Positions 43,126 to 52,846 of a stretch of 64,000 nucleotides of DNA are shown here, piece after piece. How positions within the stretch are numbered: the stretch's first letter is position 1; each line of letters starts with the position of its first letter. A program made the translations under genes and the position numbers. The notes under the pieces were generated by a model that saw only the letters and a list, made by a program, of their open reading frames with translations, did not search any database and was not told where the DNA came from. This stretch comes from Deferribacter desulfuricans SSM1. GTDB taxonomy: Bacteria; Chrysiogenota; Deferribacteres; Deferribacterales; Deferribacteraceae. The stretch lies in contig NC_013939.1 in assembly GCF_000010985.1 (NCBI RefSeq), positions 62,001 to 126,000 of the forward strand, in the 5' to 3' direction.

Positions 43126-44670
43126 ATGAAATATAAGTTTAGATGGGCTATAATTTTTATTGTAGTTATTGGATCTTTGATTTCACTTTATCCAATAAAT
43201 GAAAAGATAAAGTTGGGGTTGGACCTAAGAGGTGGTATGTATGTTTTATTGGGTGTTGACGTAGACAAGGCAGTAGACGCTAAACTTGATACGTTAGTTA
43301 CCCAAATAAAGAAAGATTTAAGAAATGAGGAAATTGGTTTTAATTTTGTAAAAAAAGAAAAAGATAAAATAGTTATAGCACTTAAAGATAATTCAGTTGA
43401 TAAAATGAAAAAATTATTAAGTAAAAATTATCCTATATTGAAGGAATCAAGTATATCTGAAAATGAACTTTTGGTTGAATATCAGTTAGATCCAAAGGAA
43501 GTACAGAAAATAAAAGATTATGCAGTTGAACAGGCAGCACAGGTTATAAGAAATAGAGTGGATCAGTTTGGGGTAACTGAGCCTATAATACAAAGGCAGG
43601 GAGAAAAGAATATTTTAGTTCAGTTGCCGGGGATTACGGATCCTGATAGAGCCTTAAAACTCATAGGGAAAACAGCGCAGTTAAAGTTTTATCTTGTTGA
43701 TGATACTGTTACTTCTTCAGATATAGCTTCAGGTAATATTCCCTTTGATGATATTATTCTTTATAAAAAAGTTATAGATAAAAGAACAGGAAAAGTGATT
43801 GAGAATACACCTTTTGCTCTAAAGAGAGACGCTGTATTGACTGGGGATTATCTTGTTGATGCAGAAGTTAGAATTTCAAGCCAGTTCAATGAGCCATACG
43901 TATTGATAAAGTTTGATAGTGCAGGTGCCAAGTTATTTGGTGAAATTACAAAGAATAATGTGGGGAAAAGGTTAGCAATTGTTCTTGATAATAACGTTTA
44001 TTCTGCTCCTGTTATAAGAGAAGCAATTATGGGTGGTGAAGCCCAGATTACTGGTAATTTTACAATGGAAGAAGCTAAGGACTTAGCTATTGTTTTACGT
44101 GCAGGTAGTTTACCTGCTCCAGTAAAAGTGCTTGAAAATAGGACGGTTGGTCCATCTTTGGGTAAGGATTCAATACAAAAAGGTATTAAAGCTTCTTTAA
44201 TTGGGTTAATCTTAGTAATAGGTTTTATGGCGGTATACTATAAATTTTCAGGTATTATAGCTGATATAGCTTTGTTGTTAAATTTGGTTATTATCTTAGG
44301 CGTTATGGGGATGTTTAAAGCAACGTTAACATTACCAGGTATTGCAGGTTTGATTTTGACAATAGGGATGTCTGTGGATGCAAACGTACTTATTTTTGAG
44401 AGAATTAGAGAAGAGGTAAGGCTTGGTAGGACGGCGTTAAGTGCAATTGAGGCAGGTTTTGAAAAGGCTATGTCCACAATTTTAGATGCAAATATAACAA
44501 CATTAATTGCGGCTGTTGTATTGTTCCAGTTTGGTACAGGGCCAGTTAAAGGTTTTGCTGTAACATTGTCTATAGGGATTCTTGCTTCAATGTTTACTGC
44601 AATTTTTGTAAGTAGAACGATATTCTTACAGCTGTATGAAACTAAAAAAAGTAGAAAGTTAAGTATCTAA
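43126..44670 (+). CDS. secD: Protein translocase subunit SecD
   Basis: A 514-residue RND-like membrane protein. It has an N-terminal helix, the signature KLGLDLRGGMYVLLGVD (about 29-45), a large periplasmic P1 domain with VIRNRVDQFGVTEPIIQRQG, then five C-terminal helices with GMSVDANVLIFERIREE. It uses proton motive force with SecF to pull exported proteins through SecYEG. It follows yajC and precedes secF by 10 nt. Confidence 0.97.
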   Translation: MKYKFRWAIIFIVVIGSLISLYPINEKIKLGLDLRGGMYVLLGVDVDKAVDAKLDTLVTQIKKDLRNEEIGFNFVKKEKDKIVIALKDNSVDKMKKLLSKNYPILKESSISENELLVEYQLDPKEVQKIKDYAVEQAAQVIRNRVDQFGVTEPIIQRQGEKNILVQLPGITDPDRALKLIGKTAQLKFYLVDDTVTSSDIASGNIPFDDIILYKKVIDKRTGKVIENTPFALKRDAVLTGDYLVDAEVRISSQFNEPYVLIKFDSAGAKLFGEITKNNVGKRLAIVLDNNVYSAPVIREAIMGGEAQITGNFTMEEAKDLAIVLRAGSLPAPVKVLENRTVGPSLGKDSIQKGIKASLIGLILVIGFMAVYYKFSGIIADIALLLNLVIILGVMGMFKATLTLPGIAGLILTIGMSVDANVLIFERIREEVRLGRTALSAIEAGFEKAMSTILDANITTLIAAVVLFQFGTGPVKGFAVTLSIGILASMFTAIFVSRTIFLQLYETKKSRKLSI

Positions 44671-44680
44671 GGGGTTAGAG

Positions 44681-45580
44681 ATGTTTGAGATTATAAAACC
44701 TGGTACAAAAATTGATTTTATGGGTAAATCTAAGCTGTTTTTTATTATTTCCGGTTTGCTAGTGTTGTTGAGTATTGTTATTATTTTTACAAAAGGGTTT
44801 AATTTAGGTATAGATTTTGCAGGTGGTACAGTTATTCAAGTTAGATTTGATTCACCCCCTAAATTAGATTTGCTTCGGGAAAATATAAAAAAATTAAATT
44901 TAGGTGATGTGGTCATTCAAAATTTTGGTGATGAAAGAGAAGTACTTATAAGGGTAGAAAAAACAAATCAAGATTTGAATGCTGTTGCAAATGATATTAA
45001 AAAAGCTTTGAGTGGAAGTTTTAAAGGGAATAAGTTTATTGTTGAGAGGGTTGAGCAGGTAGGTCCTCAAGTAGGTAGTGAGCTGCAGAAAAAAGCTACA
45101 ATGGCCGTTATATATGCTTTGATAGGGATATTGATATATGTAACGGTAAGATTTGAATTTATATTTTCTTTAGGAGCTGTATTAGCACTTTTTCATGATG
45201 TCATTATTACGCTTGGCGCATTCTCTCTTGCTTCTAAAGAGATTAATCTACCAATTGTAGCTGCAGTTTTAACTATTGTAGGTTATTCATTAAATGATAC
45301 AATTGTGGTATATGATAGAATTAGAGAAAGAATGAGAAATAGTACAGCAAAGATAAATTTGATTGATTTGATTAACCAAAGTATTAATGAAACATTGAGT
45401 AGAACATTACTGACATCATTTACAACTTTTCTTGCAGTTTTAGCACTTTATCTATTTGGTAGTGAAGTTATTAAAAACTTTTCATTTGCTCTATTGGTTG
45501 GTATAATTGTGGGGACTTACTCCTCAATTGGAATAGCAAGTGCACTTGTGTATAGTATAAAAAATATCAAAAAAGCATAA
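44681..45580 (+). CDS. secF: Protein translocase subunit SecF
   Basis: A 299-residue partner of SecD with six helices. Family segments are FNLGIDFAGGTVIQVRF (about 40-56), RVEQVGPQVGSELQKKA and the helix 4 motif VGYSLNDTIVVYDRIRERMR, the Asp of which takes part in proton conduction. It is the last gene of the queA-tgt-yajC-secDF run, ended by a terminator. Confidence 0.97.
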   Translation: MFEIIKPGTKIDFMGKSKLFFIISGLLVLLSIVIIFTKGFNLGIDFAGGTVIQVRFDSPPKLDLLRENIKKLNLGDVVIQNFGDEREVLIRVEKTNQDLNAVANDIKKALSGSFKGNKFIVERVEQVGPQVGSELQKKATMAVIYALIGILIYVTVRFEFIFSLGAVLALFHDVIITLGAFSLASKEINLPIVAAVLTIVGYSLNDTIVVYDRIRERMRNSTAKINLIDLINQSINETLSRTLLTSFTTFLAVLALYLFGSEVIKNFSFALLVGIIVGTYSSIGIASALVYSIKNIKKA

Positions 45581-45616
45581 ATGGAGAAAGGATTTTTCCT
45601 CTCTCCATTCTTTCTT
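45581..45616 (+). terminator. Terminator after secF
   Basis: AATGGAGA / TCTCCATT outer stem with inner AAGG/CCT pairing and a T-rich loop, followed by CTTTCTT. It ends the thrC-secF operon. Confidence 0.75.
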
Positions 45617-45726
45617 AAATATCATTTTATCAACTATGAATAAAATTTAAAATAAATATATTGAATTGCATGTAAATTTGAATTTCTGCCATATAAAAAA
45701 TTAAAAAACTGGTAGTTAAAAAAAGC

Positions 45727-45755
45727 TTGACATTATAAGTTATTGTGATTAACTT
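45727..45755 (+). promoter_or_regulatory. Predicted sigma-70 promoter of the rho operon
   Basis: A perfect TTGACA, then a 17-base spacer and TAACTT. It lies about 110 bases before rho in a 246-bp non-coding stretch that shows no other feature I can assign; the leader may serve rho autoregulation. Confidence 0.45.
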
Positions 45756-45861
45756 CCACGGTATACAGAGACATTAATAGGAATTTTCAAATATATGAAT
45801 TCTAAAAAGAATAATTAATTTTATCTAAAATTTCTTATCAAGAAAATAAAAGGGGTGAACT

Positions 45862-47103
45862 GTGAATTTATCAGAATTAAAAAAGAAGCCAATTGAGGAA
45901 TTGGTAACAATTGCGAATGAGTTTGATATTGAGCATGCTGACAATTTGTTAAAACAAGAACTCATCTTTGAGATATTAAAGGCTGCAAGTGAAAAAAATG
46001 GTCAAATATATGGTGAAGGTGTTTTAGAAGTATTACCTGATGGGTTTGGTTTTCTTAGATCACCTGATGCTAACTATTTACCCGGACCCGATGATATATA
46101 TGTTTCACCTGCTCAGATAAAACGCTTAGGACTTAGAAGTGGTGATACAATTCAAGGTGAAATAAGACCTCCTAAAGACAATGAGAAGTATTTTGCGTTG
46201 TTGAAAGTAGAAAAGGTAAACTGGGAAGAACCAAGGAGACAGAGAAATTTATTCGAAAACTTAACCCCGCTTTTCCCAGATGAAAGGTTGAATTTAGAAG
46301 CGTTTCCAACTGCTTATGATACAAGAATAATGAATCTTTTAGCTCCAGTTGGTAAAGGGCAAAGGGGGTTGATAGTTGCTCCTCCAAAGGCTGGTAAGAC
46401 TATGCTGTTAAAGTCTATTGCAAACAGTATTACAAAAAATCACCCAGAGGTTTATCTGATAATTTTATTAATTGATGAACGACCTGAAGAAGTTACTGAT
46501 ATGCAGAGATCAGTTCAGGCAGAGGTTGTAAGTTCTACATTTGATGAACCTGCTTATAGACATGTTCATGTTGCCGAAATGGTTTTAAATAAAGCTAAAA
46601 GATTGGTTGAACATGGTAACGATGTTTGTATTTTATTAGATAGTATTACAAGGCTTGCCAGAGCTTACAACTCTATAGAACCACCAAGTGGTAAAGTATT
46701 AAGCGGTGGTGTTGATGCTAATGCACTTCATAAACCAAAAAGGTTTTTTGGTGCAGCAAGGAACATTGAAGAGGGTGGTTCGCTTACAATTATAGCCACT
46801 GCATTGATTGATACAGGTTCAAGGATGGATGAAGTTATTTATGAAGAATTTAAAGGTACTGGTAATATGGAGCTTCACCTTGATAGAAAACTTGCAGAAA
46901 GAAGGATATTCCCAGCGATAGATATTAATAAATCTGGTACCAGAAGAGAAGAGTTGCTTCTAACAAAAGAGGAGCTTAATAAAGTTTGGATTTTAAGAAG
47001 GTTTTTGAGTAATATGAATTCGGTTGATGCGATGGAATTTTTGCTGGATAAAATTAAAGGGACAAAAACAAATAAAGAATTTTTAGAGTCGATGAGTAAA
47101 TAA
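45862..47103 (+). CDS. rho: Transcription termination factor Rho
   Basis: A 413-residue hexameric RNA helicase. It has an N-terminal helical domain ([21 protein letters not shown]), an OB-fold RNA-binding domain ([33 protein letters not shown]), Walker A APPKAGKT (about 173-180), Walker [15 protein letters not shown], and the R-loop [22 protein letters not shown]. It unwinds RNA:DNA hybrids to end transcription. It starts at GTG after AGGGGTGA and leads a long operon through rpmE to tyrS. Confidence 0.97.
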   Translation: MNLSELKKKPIEELVTIANEFDIEHADNLLKQELIFEILKAASEKNGQIYGEGVLEVLPDGFGFLRSPDANYLPGPDDIYVSPAQIKRLGLRSGDTIQGEIRPPKDNEKYFALLKVEKVNWEEPRRQRNLFENLTPLFPDERLNLEAFPTAYDTRIMNLLAPVGKGQRGLIVAPPKAGKTMLLKSIANSITKNHPEVYLIILLIDERPEEVTDMQRSVQAEVVSSTFDEPAYRHVHVAEMVLNKAKRLVEHGNDVCILLDSITRLARAYNSIEPPSGKVLSGGVDANALHKPKRFFGAARNIEEGGSLTIIATALIDTGSRMDEVIYEEFKGTGNMELHLDRKLAERRIFPAIDINKSGTRREELLLTKEELNKVWILRRFLSNMNSVDAMEFLLDKIKGTKTNKEFLESMSK

Positions 47104-47172
47104 TTTTACTTTACAAAAGAAAATAATTTATGCTATTAAAACTGTTTCGAAAATAAAAAACGGAGGATATAA

Positions 47173-47391
47173 ATGAAAAAAGGTATTCATCCTGAGGTTA
47201 AAGAAGTTGTTTTTAAATGCGCATGTGGTAATGAGATTAGAGCATTATCCACAGCTAAGAAAACAGGTATCGCAATTTGTTCTGCATGTCACCCATTTTT
47301 TACAGGGAAGCAGAAGTTTGTAGATACCGCTGGTAGAGTTGAAAAATTTATGAAGAAATATGGGAACTATCAGGAGAATTTGAAGAAGTAG
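47173..47391 (+). CDS. rpmE: Ribosomal protein L31 (zinc-binding form)
   Basis: A 72-residue L31 with all four Cys of the zinc form: C16, C18, C36 and C39 (FKCACGN...AICSACHPFFTGKQK). It is part of the large ribosomal subunit bridging to the small one. Its ribosome site is CGGAGG. Order rho-rpmE is a common bacterial arrangement. Confidence 0.97.
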   Translation: MKKGIHPEVKEVVFKCACGNEIRALSTAKKTGIAICSACHPFFTGKQKFVDTAGRVEKFMKKYGNYQENLKK

Positions 47392-47398
47392 TTTTCTT

Positions 47399-48130
47399 AT
47401 GAAAAAGGCTAAGCTTAATGTAAAACTGCTAAAATACACAGCAGACCCAGAGCTTACTGCTGCTTTGGCTGCAAAGTTATGCTATGCTTCTGATGCTACA
47501 ATTGATGATTTGTTAAAAAAAATTGAAAAAACAGAGCAGATAAGCTTTATAGAAAAAATTGTTCGTATTGGACATCATTCTGTGTTGGAGCATGTTTCAT
47601 TTACTTTTGGTATTGAAGGTGTATCAAGAGCGTTAACACACCAGTTGGTTAGACATAGGATAGCAAGTTATTCTCAGCGTTCTCAGAGATATGTAAAACA
47701 TAAATCTGGTTTTGAATATGTATTACCTGGTTCTATTGAATCAAATTCTGAAGCTAAAAAAGATTTTGTGGAATTGATGGAAAATATTTCTAAAGTTTAC
47801 GACAAAATGGTTGAGCTTGGAATTCCTGCTGAAGATGCAAGGTATGTTTTGCCTAATGCTTGTGAAACTAAGATTATTGTTACGATGAATGCGAGAGAGT
47901 TAATACATTTTTTTAATGTAAGGTGTTGTAATAGAGCTCAGTGGGAGATTAGAGTATTAGCTGAAAAAATGCTGGATGAATGTTTGAAGGTAGCTCCATC
48001 AATTTTTAAATACGCTGGGCCAAATTGTGTTGTAGATAAATGTAAAGAAGGCGAATTTAGTTGTGGGAAAGCATCAGAAGTAAAGAAAAGATACGAAGAG
48101 TTATTAAGAAAATACGATAGATTAAATTAA
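47399..48130 (+). CDS. thyX: FAD-dependent thymidylate synthase
   Basis: A 243-residue ThyX with the family signature RHRIASYSQRSQRY (about 84-97). Flanking segments are IGHHSVLEHVSFTFGI and the C-terminal RCCNRAQWEIRVLAEKML. It makes dTMP from dUMP with flavin and folate, and so supplies the substrate of the tmk enzyme in this window. It is the non-ThyA solution. It follows rpmE by 7 nt. Confidence 0.96.
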   Translation: MKKAKLNVKLLKYTADPELTAALAAKLCYASDATIDDLLKKIEKTEQISFIEKIVRIGHHSVLEHVSFTFGIEGVSRALTHQLVRHRIASYSQRSQRYVKHKSGFEYVLPGSIESNSEAKKDFVELMENISKVYDKMVELGIPAEDARYVLPNACETKIIVTMNARELIHFFNVRCCNRAQWEIRVLAEKMLDECLKVAPSIFKYAGPNCVVDKCKEGEFSCGKASEVKKRYEELLRKYDRLN

Positions 48131-48176
48131 TCGTTTCTCTTGAATTTTTCATCTTAGACCGATTAGAGGAAATATT

Positions 48177-49085
48177 GTGAATAAAAAAAGTTTAGATGTA
48201 GGTGGTCAGGCCGTTATTGAAGGGGTTATGATGAGAGCCCCAGGGAAGTTTGTTATTGCTGTTAGAAGAGAAGACGGTAATATTGTTGTAAAGAAAAAAG
48301 AGATTCAAATAGATAATAAACCTTTGTTTAAAAAGCCTATTTTTCGTGGATTAATAGCATTATACAATGCTCTTATTTTAGGGGTAAGTGCCCTGAATTT
48401 TTCAGCTTATCATGCATTTGGGGAAGGGAGCGAAAAAGTTAGTAAAAAAGAGATGTTGTTAAGTCTGGTGTTAGGATTAGGCTTTGGCATCGGTTTATTT
48501 ATTTTTTTACCGCTATTATTAACTGATTTGATGAAACATATCTTATCAGTTTTAAAACAATCGTTTCTTGCTTACAATGCTGTGGATGGGATTATTAGAG
48601 TTATATTCTTTATATTATATATTTATATTATCTCTTTTTTCAAAGATGTGAGAAGAGTTTTTGAGTATCACGGTGCTGAGCATAAAGCTATTTATACTTA
48701 TGAAAGTGGTAAAGATCTTACGGTAGAGAATGCGAAAAACATGAGTAGGTTTCATCCAAGATGTGGAACGAGTTTCCTCTTAATTGTAATGATTGTGAGT
48801 ATTTTAATATTTTCTTTAATTCCTAAAGATGCTCATTTTGTAATAAAACTTCTTTCCAGAATTGTTTTTATACCTTTGATAGCTGGTTTATCCTATGAAA
48901 TACTCAAGTTGAGTGATAAGTATAATCATAGTAGTTTAGTTCAAATACTTATTAAACCTGGTTTATGGCTTCAAAAGTTGACAACAAAAGAGCCTGATGA
49001 AAGCCAACTTGAAGTTGCACTTGTTTCATTGAAGCTTGCTCTTGATAAAGATATGGATAATGAGGGGTTGATTTATGTTTCATAA
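48177..49085 (+). CDS. DUF1385 membrane protein (YqhQ-like)
   Basis: A 302-residue protein with the DUF1385 opening [23 protein letters not shown] and the segment [17 protein letters not shown], followed by several membrane helices. It starts at GTG after AGAGGAAA. Function is unknown; the gene regularly neighbours prfA and prmC, as here, where it overlaps prfA by 11 nt. Confidence 0.88.
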   Translation: MNKKSLDVGGQAVIEGVMMRAPGKFVIAVRREDGNIVVKKKEIQIDNKPLFKKPIFRGLIALYNALILGVSALNFSAYHAFGEGSEKVSKKEMLLSLVLGLGFGIGLFIFLPLLLTDLMKHILSVLKQSFLAYNAVDGIIRVIFFILYIYIISFFKDVRRVFEYHGAEHKAIYTYESGKDLTVENAKNMSRFHPRCGTSFLLIVMIVSILIFSLIPKDAHFVIKLLSRIVFIPLIAGLSYEILKLSDKYNHSSLVQILIKPGLWLQKLTTKEPDESQLEVALVSLKLALDKDMDNEGLIYVS

Positions 49086-50142
49086 GTTAGAAGAGGTTCT
49101 TGAAAAATATAATATTCTAACAGAAAAACTTTCAGATCCTAATATAATGAGTGATAATAAAACGTATCAACAGATAGCAAAAGAGCATGCTGAGTTGAAA
49201 CCAATTGTTGAAAAATACCAAGAGTATAAAAAGATAAACGAGGATATAGAAGAGGCTAAACAGATATTGGAGTCTGGGGATAAAGAATTAAAAGAGTTGG
49301 CTGAGATGGAGCTTGAAGAGGGGAAAGAGAAATTAGAAAAAATAGAAAATGAATTGAAATTATTGCTTGTGCCTAAAGATCCATATGATGAGAAAAATAT
49401 ATATTTAGAGATAAGAGCAGGGACTGGTGGGGATGAAGCTACACTTTTTGCAGCGGACCTTTTGAGGATGTATATGAGATATGCAGAAAAGCACAGATGG
49501 AAAACTGAGATAGTGGATTATAACGATACAGGTGTTGGTGGATACAAAGAGGTTGTTTTGCTGATAAAAGGTAAAGGTGCCTATAGCAGGTTGAAATTTG
49601 AAGGTGGTGGGCACAGAGTTCAAAGAATCCCCGTAACTGAATCTGGTGGTAGAATACATACATCTGCTTGTACTGTCGCTGTTTTGCCAGAAGCAGATGA
49701 TGTGGAAGTAGAAATAGATCCATCCGATCTTAGAATTGATGTTTTTAGAGCCAGTGGTGCTGGTGGTCAGCATGTAAATACTACAGATTCTGCTGTTAGA
49801 ATAACACATATCCCAACAGGGATAGTTGTTTCATGTCAGGATGAAAGAAGTCAAATTAAAAACAAAGAAAAAGCTATGAAATTGCTTAAAGCAAAGATCC
49901 TTGAGATGGAAATAAGGAAACAGCAGGAAGCGATTGCATCAAATCGAAAATTACAGGTTGGCTCTGGAGATAGAAGTGAAAGAATAAGAACTTATAATTT
50001 TCCTCAAAATAGAGTCACGGATCATAGGATAAATTTAACTCTTTACAACCTTGATCAGGTTATGGAAGGGGAACTTGACGAAATTATAGATGCTTTGATA
50101 GCATATGATCAGGCAGAAAAGTTAAAAGAGATTGGATTGTAG
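49075..50142 (+). CDS. prfA: Peptide chain release factor 1
   Basis: A 355-residue RF1. The catalytic GGQ motif is in [20 protein letters not shown] (about 225-244); the stop-codon loop region includes [21 protein letters not shown]. It releases peptides at UAA and UAG. It is followed directly by prmC, which methylates the GGQ glutamine. Confidence 0.97.
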   Translation: MFHKLEEVLEKYNILTEKLSDPNIMSDNKTYQQIAKEHAELKPIVEKYQEYKKINEDIEEAKQILESGDKELKELAEMELEEGKEKLEKIENELKLLLVPKDPYDEKNIYLEIRAGTGGDEATLFAADLLRMYMRYAEKHRWKTEIVDYNDTGVGGYKEVVLLIKGKGAYSRLKFEGGGHRVQRIPVTESGGRIHTSACTVAVLPEADDVEVEIDPSDLRIDVFRASGAGGQHVNTTDSAVRITHIPTGIVVSCQDERSQIKNKEKAMKLLKAKILEMEIRKQQEAIASNRKLQVGSGDRSERIRTYNFPQNRVTDHRINLTLYNLDQVMEGELDEIIDALIAYDQAEKLKEIGL

Positions 50143-50146
50143 GTAA

Positions 50147-50983
50147 ATGTCCCTTCTAAAAGGGGATTATTACAGTTTAAGAGATATTTATAACTATTTA
50201 TCTAGTAGTTTTGACCATTTGTCATCATCTCAAATAAAAGAATTACTATCTTATTTATTTGGTTTAAATTATAGCGATCTATTTTTACATATGGATGATA
50301 TTTTTCTCATAGATGATAAAGTAAAAGAGGTTTTTTTAAAGGTAAAAAGAAAATATCCGGTAAATTACATTACACAAAATAGAAATTTTTATGGGCTGGA
50401 TTTTTATATAAATGAGGATGTGCTTATCCCAAGATATGAAACGGAAGTTTTGGTAGAAGAAGCAATTAAAAGAGTAAAAAAAGGTGTTATACTTGATTTG
50501 TGTACGGGATCAGGTTGTATCCCTATTTCTGTTATGAAAAATAGTGGAATTGATTTTGGGATAGGGGTTGATATCTCTTTTAATGCACTAAAGGTAGCTA
50601 AAGCAAATAAAAAGAGACTTTTAAGTGATAAAAAGCTAAAGTTTGTATGTTTTGATGTACTAGAAATAGATAAAATTTTTAAAGATAAAATTGAATTTGA
50701 TCTGATTACATGCAACCCTCCTTATGTTGATATAAATGGTGAGTATGAAGATTCGATTATGTATGAACCAAGTGAAGCGCTTTTTGCTGATGATAATGGA
50801 CTAAAATTTTATAAAAAGTTATTGTATAAACTGCCTAAATTATGTAAAAAAAATGGATTTATCATTTTTGAGATACCATGCGATAAATTAGATATGATAA
50901 AAAATATATTTTATGGAAAAGATATAGAGCTTGTTAAGGATTTATCAGGAAAAGAGAGGGTATTGATTTGGAAAAACTTGTAA
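50147..50983 (+). CDS. prmC: Release factor glutamine methyltransferase
   Basis: A 278-residue N5-glutamine methyltransferase. It has SAM-binding motif I ILDLCTGSGCIPISVM (about 117-132) and the catalytic NPPY in ITCNPPYVDINGEYE, with RYETEVLVEEA before motif I. It methylates the GGQ glutamine of release factors. It overlaps murA by 16 nt. Confidence 0.95.
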   Translation: MSLLKGDYYSLRDIYNYLSSSFDHLSSSQIKELLSYLFGLNYSDLFLHMDDIFLIDDKVKEVFLKVKRKYPVNYITQNRNFYGLDFYINEDVLIPRYETEVLVEEAIKRVKKGVILDLCTGSGCIPISVMKNSGIDFGIGVDISFNALKVAKANKKRLLSDKKLKFVCFDVLEIDKIFKDKIEFDLITCNPPYVDINGEYEDSIMYEPSEALFADDNGLKFYKKLLYKLPKLCKKNGFIIFEIPCDKLDMIKNIFYGKDIELVKDLSGKERVLIWKNL

Positions 50984-52230
50984 TAGAAGGTGGATATAGG
51001 TTAAGTGGCGAAGTAGAGGTTAGTGGATCAAAGAATGCATCTTTACCTATAATGGCTGCAACTATTTTAGCTGAAGGTGATTATTTTATCGATAATGTGC
51101 CTAATTTGAGAGATGTTAGAACTTTATCAAAGTTGCTCAATCTTTTAAACATTGAGACAGAACAAAAGCAAAATAGTCTTAAGATAAAAAATAATGGTGG
51201 TAATAGTTTTGAAGCTCCTTATGAGCTTGTAAAAACAATGAGGGCGAGTATTTTGGTTTTAGGTCCTCTTTTGGGTAGAAGGGGGAAAGCTAAAGTTTCT
51301 CTTCCTGGTGGATGTGCTATCGGAGAGAGGCCTGTTGATCAACATATAAAGGCGTTAAAAGCTATGGGTGCAAAAATTGAGATTGAGCATGGTTATATAA
51401 TCGCAGAGTGTGAAAGGCTAAAAGGTACTGATATCTATTTTGATTTAGTTACGGTAACAGGTACTGAAAATATTATGATGGCTGCAGCATGTGCTGAGGG
51501 TGAAACAACTATTTATAATGCTGCAATTGAGCCTGAAGTAGTTGATTTAGGCAACTTTTTAAGAAAAATGGGTGTAAAGATTGAGGGGTTAGGTACTAAA
51601 ACAGTTAAAATTTATGGGAAAGAGACTTTATCTCCAACTAATTATAGAGTAATGAACGATAGGATAGAAGCAGCGACATTGATATGTGCAGCTGCTATTA
51701 CTGGGGGTGATGTTAAGATATTGGGAGTTCCAAAAAATTGTCTTACAACTGTTATTGAAAAGTTTTTGGAAATAGGTGTTGAAATCGAAGATATAGATAA
51801 TGAAACTGTTAGGATTTTAAGCAAAAAGAAATTAAAAGCAGCAGATATTACTACTCAGGTTTATCCAGGATTCCCTACAGATTTGCAAGCACAGTTTATG
51901 GCTTTGATGACGGTGGCAGAAGGGGTTTCTGTTGTTACAGAAAATATTTTTGAAAATAGGTTTATGCATGTTGCCGAGTTAAAAAGAATGGGAGCAAATA
52001 TCAGGCTAAAAGACCGCTCTGCTATCGTTACAGGTGTTGAAAAATTGAGTGGTGCTCATGTTATGGCATCGGATTTAAGAGCAAGTGCATCTTTGGTATT
52101 GGCTGGTCTGATTGCAGAAGGGGAAACACATATTCACAGAATATATCATCTCGATAGGGGTTATGAAAAGTTTGATGAAAAATTGAATAAATTGGGTGCA
52201 AAAATAAAGAGAGTTGAAAATGGTGACTGA
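50968..52230 (+). CDS. murA: UDP-N-acetylglucosamine 1-carboxyvinyltransferase
   Basis: A 420-residue enolpyruvyl transferase. The catalytic Cys (about 117) stands in PGGCAIGERPVDQHIKALKAMG. KNASLPIMAATIL and the C-terminal RASASLVLAGLIAEG are also family marks. It makes the first committed step of peptidoglycan synthesis; the Cys form is the fosfomycin-sensitive type. It starts at TTG within prmC. Confidence 0.96.
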   Translation: MEKLVIEGGYRLSGEVEVSGSKNASLPIMAATILAEGDYFIDNVPNLRDVRTLSKLLNLLNIETEQKQNSLKIKNNGGNSFEAPYELVKTMRASILVLGPLLGRRGKAKVSLPGGCAIGERPVDQHIKALKAMGAKIEIEHGYIIAECERLKGTDIYFDLVTVTGTENIMMAAACAEGETTIYNAAIEPEVVDLGNFLRKMGVKIEGLGTKTVKIYGKETLSPTNYRVMNDRIEAATLICAAAITGGDVKILGVPKNCLTTVIEKFLEIGVEIEDIDNETVRILSKKKLKAADITTQVYPGFPTDLQAQFMALMTVAEGVSVVTENIFENRFMHVAELKRMGANIRLKDRSAIVTGVEKLSGAHVMASDLRASASLVLAGLIAEGETHIHRIYHLDRGYEKFDEKLNKLGAKIKRVENGD

Positions 52231-52846
52231 AGATTATATTAACATCGCTTTGCCAAAGGGGCGTATGGCTAACGATACAGTTGAGTTATTGGTAAATAAA
52301 GGTGTTGCAACAAACTGTATAGATTTTGATTCAAGGAAGCTGATTTTTGAAGATAATATAAACAAAATTAGATTTATGATTGTAAGAAATATGGATGTTC
52401 CAACTTATGTGGAAAAAGGGGCTTGTCATTTAGGTGTTGTGGGGAAGGATATTATAGAAGAGTTAAATTCCGATGTATATGAATTTTTAGATTTAAATAT
52501 TGGGTACTGTAGGCTTTGTGTTGCAGCATTGAATAGTTGGGATGGTGAATTTTCTCACAACTTGAAAATAGCTACAAAGTATCCCAATATTACTAAAAAG
52601 TATTTTTTTGAAAAAGGTTTTTTTGTAGAAATTATAAAACTTTATGGCTCAATAGAGTTGGCTCCAGTGGTCGGGCTTTCTGATTTAATTGTAGATTTAG
52701 TTTCAACTGGTGAAACACTAAGGAAGAATGGTTTAAAAGAAGTTGTCACAGTTATGGAATCTACTGCAAGGCTTATTGCAAATAAGAATTTAACAAAAAT
52801 TGAATCATTTAGGATAAAAAAACTTATAGAGGCTATAAATGGTTAA
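52220..52846 (+). CDS. hisG: ATP phosphoribosyltransferase, short form
   Basis: A 208-residue HisG lacking the C-terminal regulatory domain, so it should need HisZ. Family segments are IALPKGRMANDTVELL, HLGVVGKDIIEE and DLIVDLVSTGETLRKNGL (PRPP loop). It carries out the first step of histidine synthesis. I start at the ATG; a TTG six bases earlier is also in frame. No other his gene is in view; its neighbours are murA and bamA. Confidence 0.93.
   Translation: MVTEDYINIALPKGRMANDTVELLVNKGVATNCIDFDSRKLIFEDNINKIRFMIVRNMDVPTYVEKGACHLGVVGKDIIEELNSDVYEFLDLNIGYCRLCVAALNSWDGEFSHNLKIATKYPNITKKYFFEKGFFVEIIKLYGSIELAPVVGLSDLIVDLVSTGETLRKNGLKEVVTVMESTARLIANKNLTKIESFRIKKLIEAING

Noticed and set aside
45616-45861. 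Looked for a riboswitch or small RNA in the rho leader
   Set aside because: Only a plausible promoter was visible; no conserved fold could be recognised by eye.
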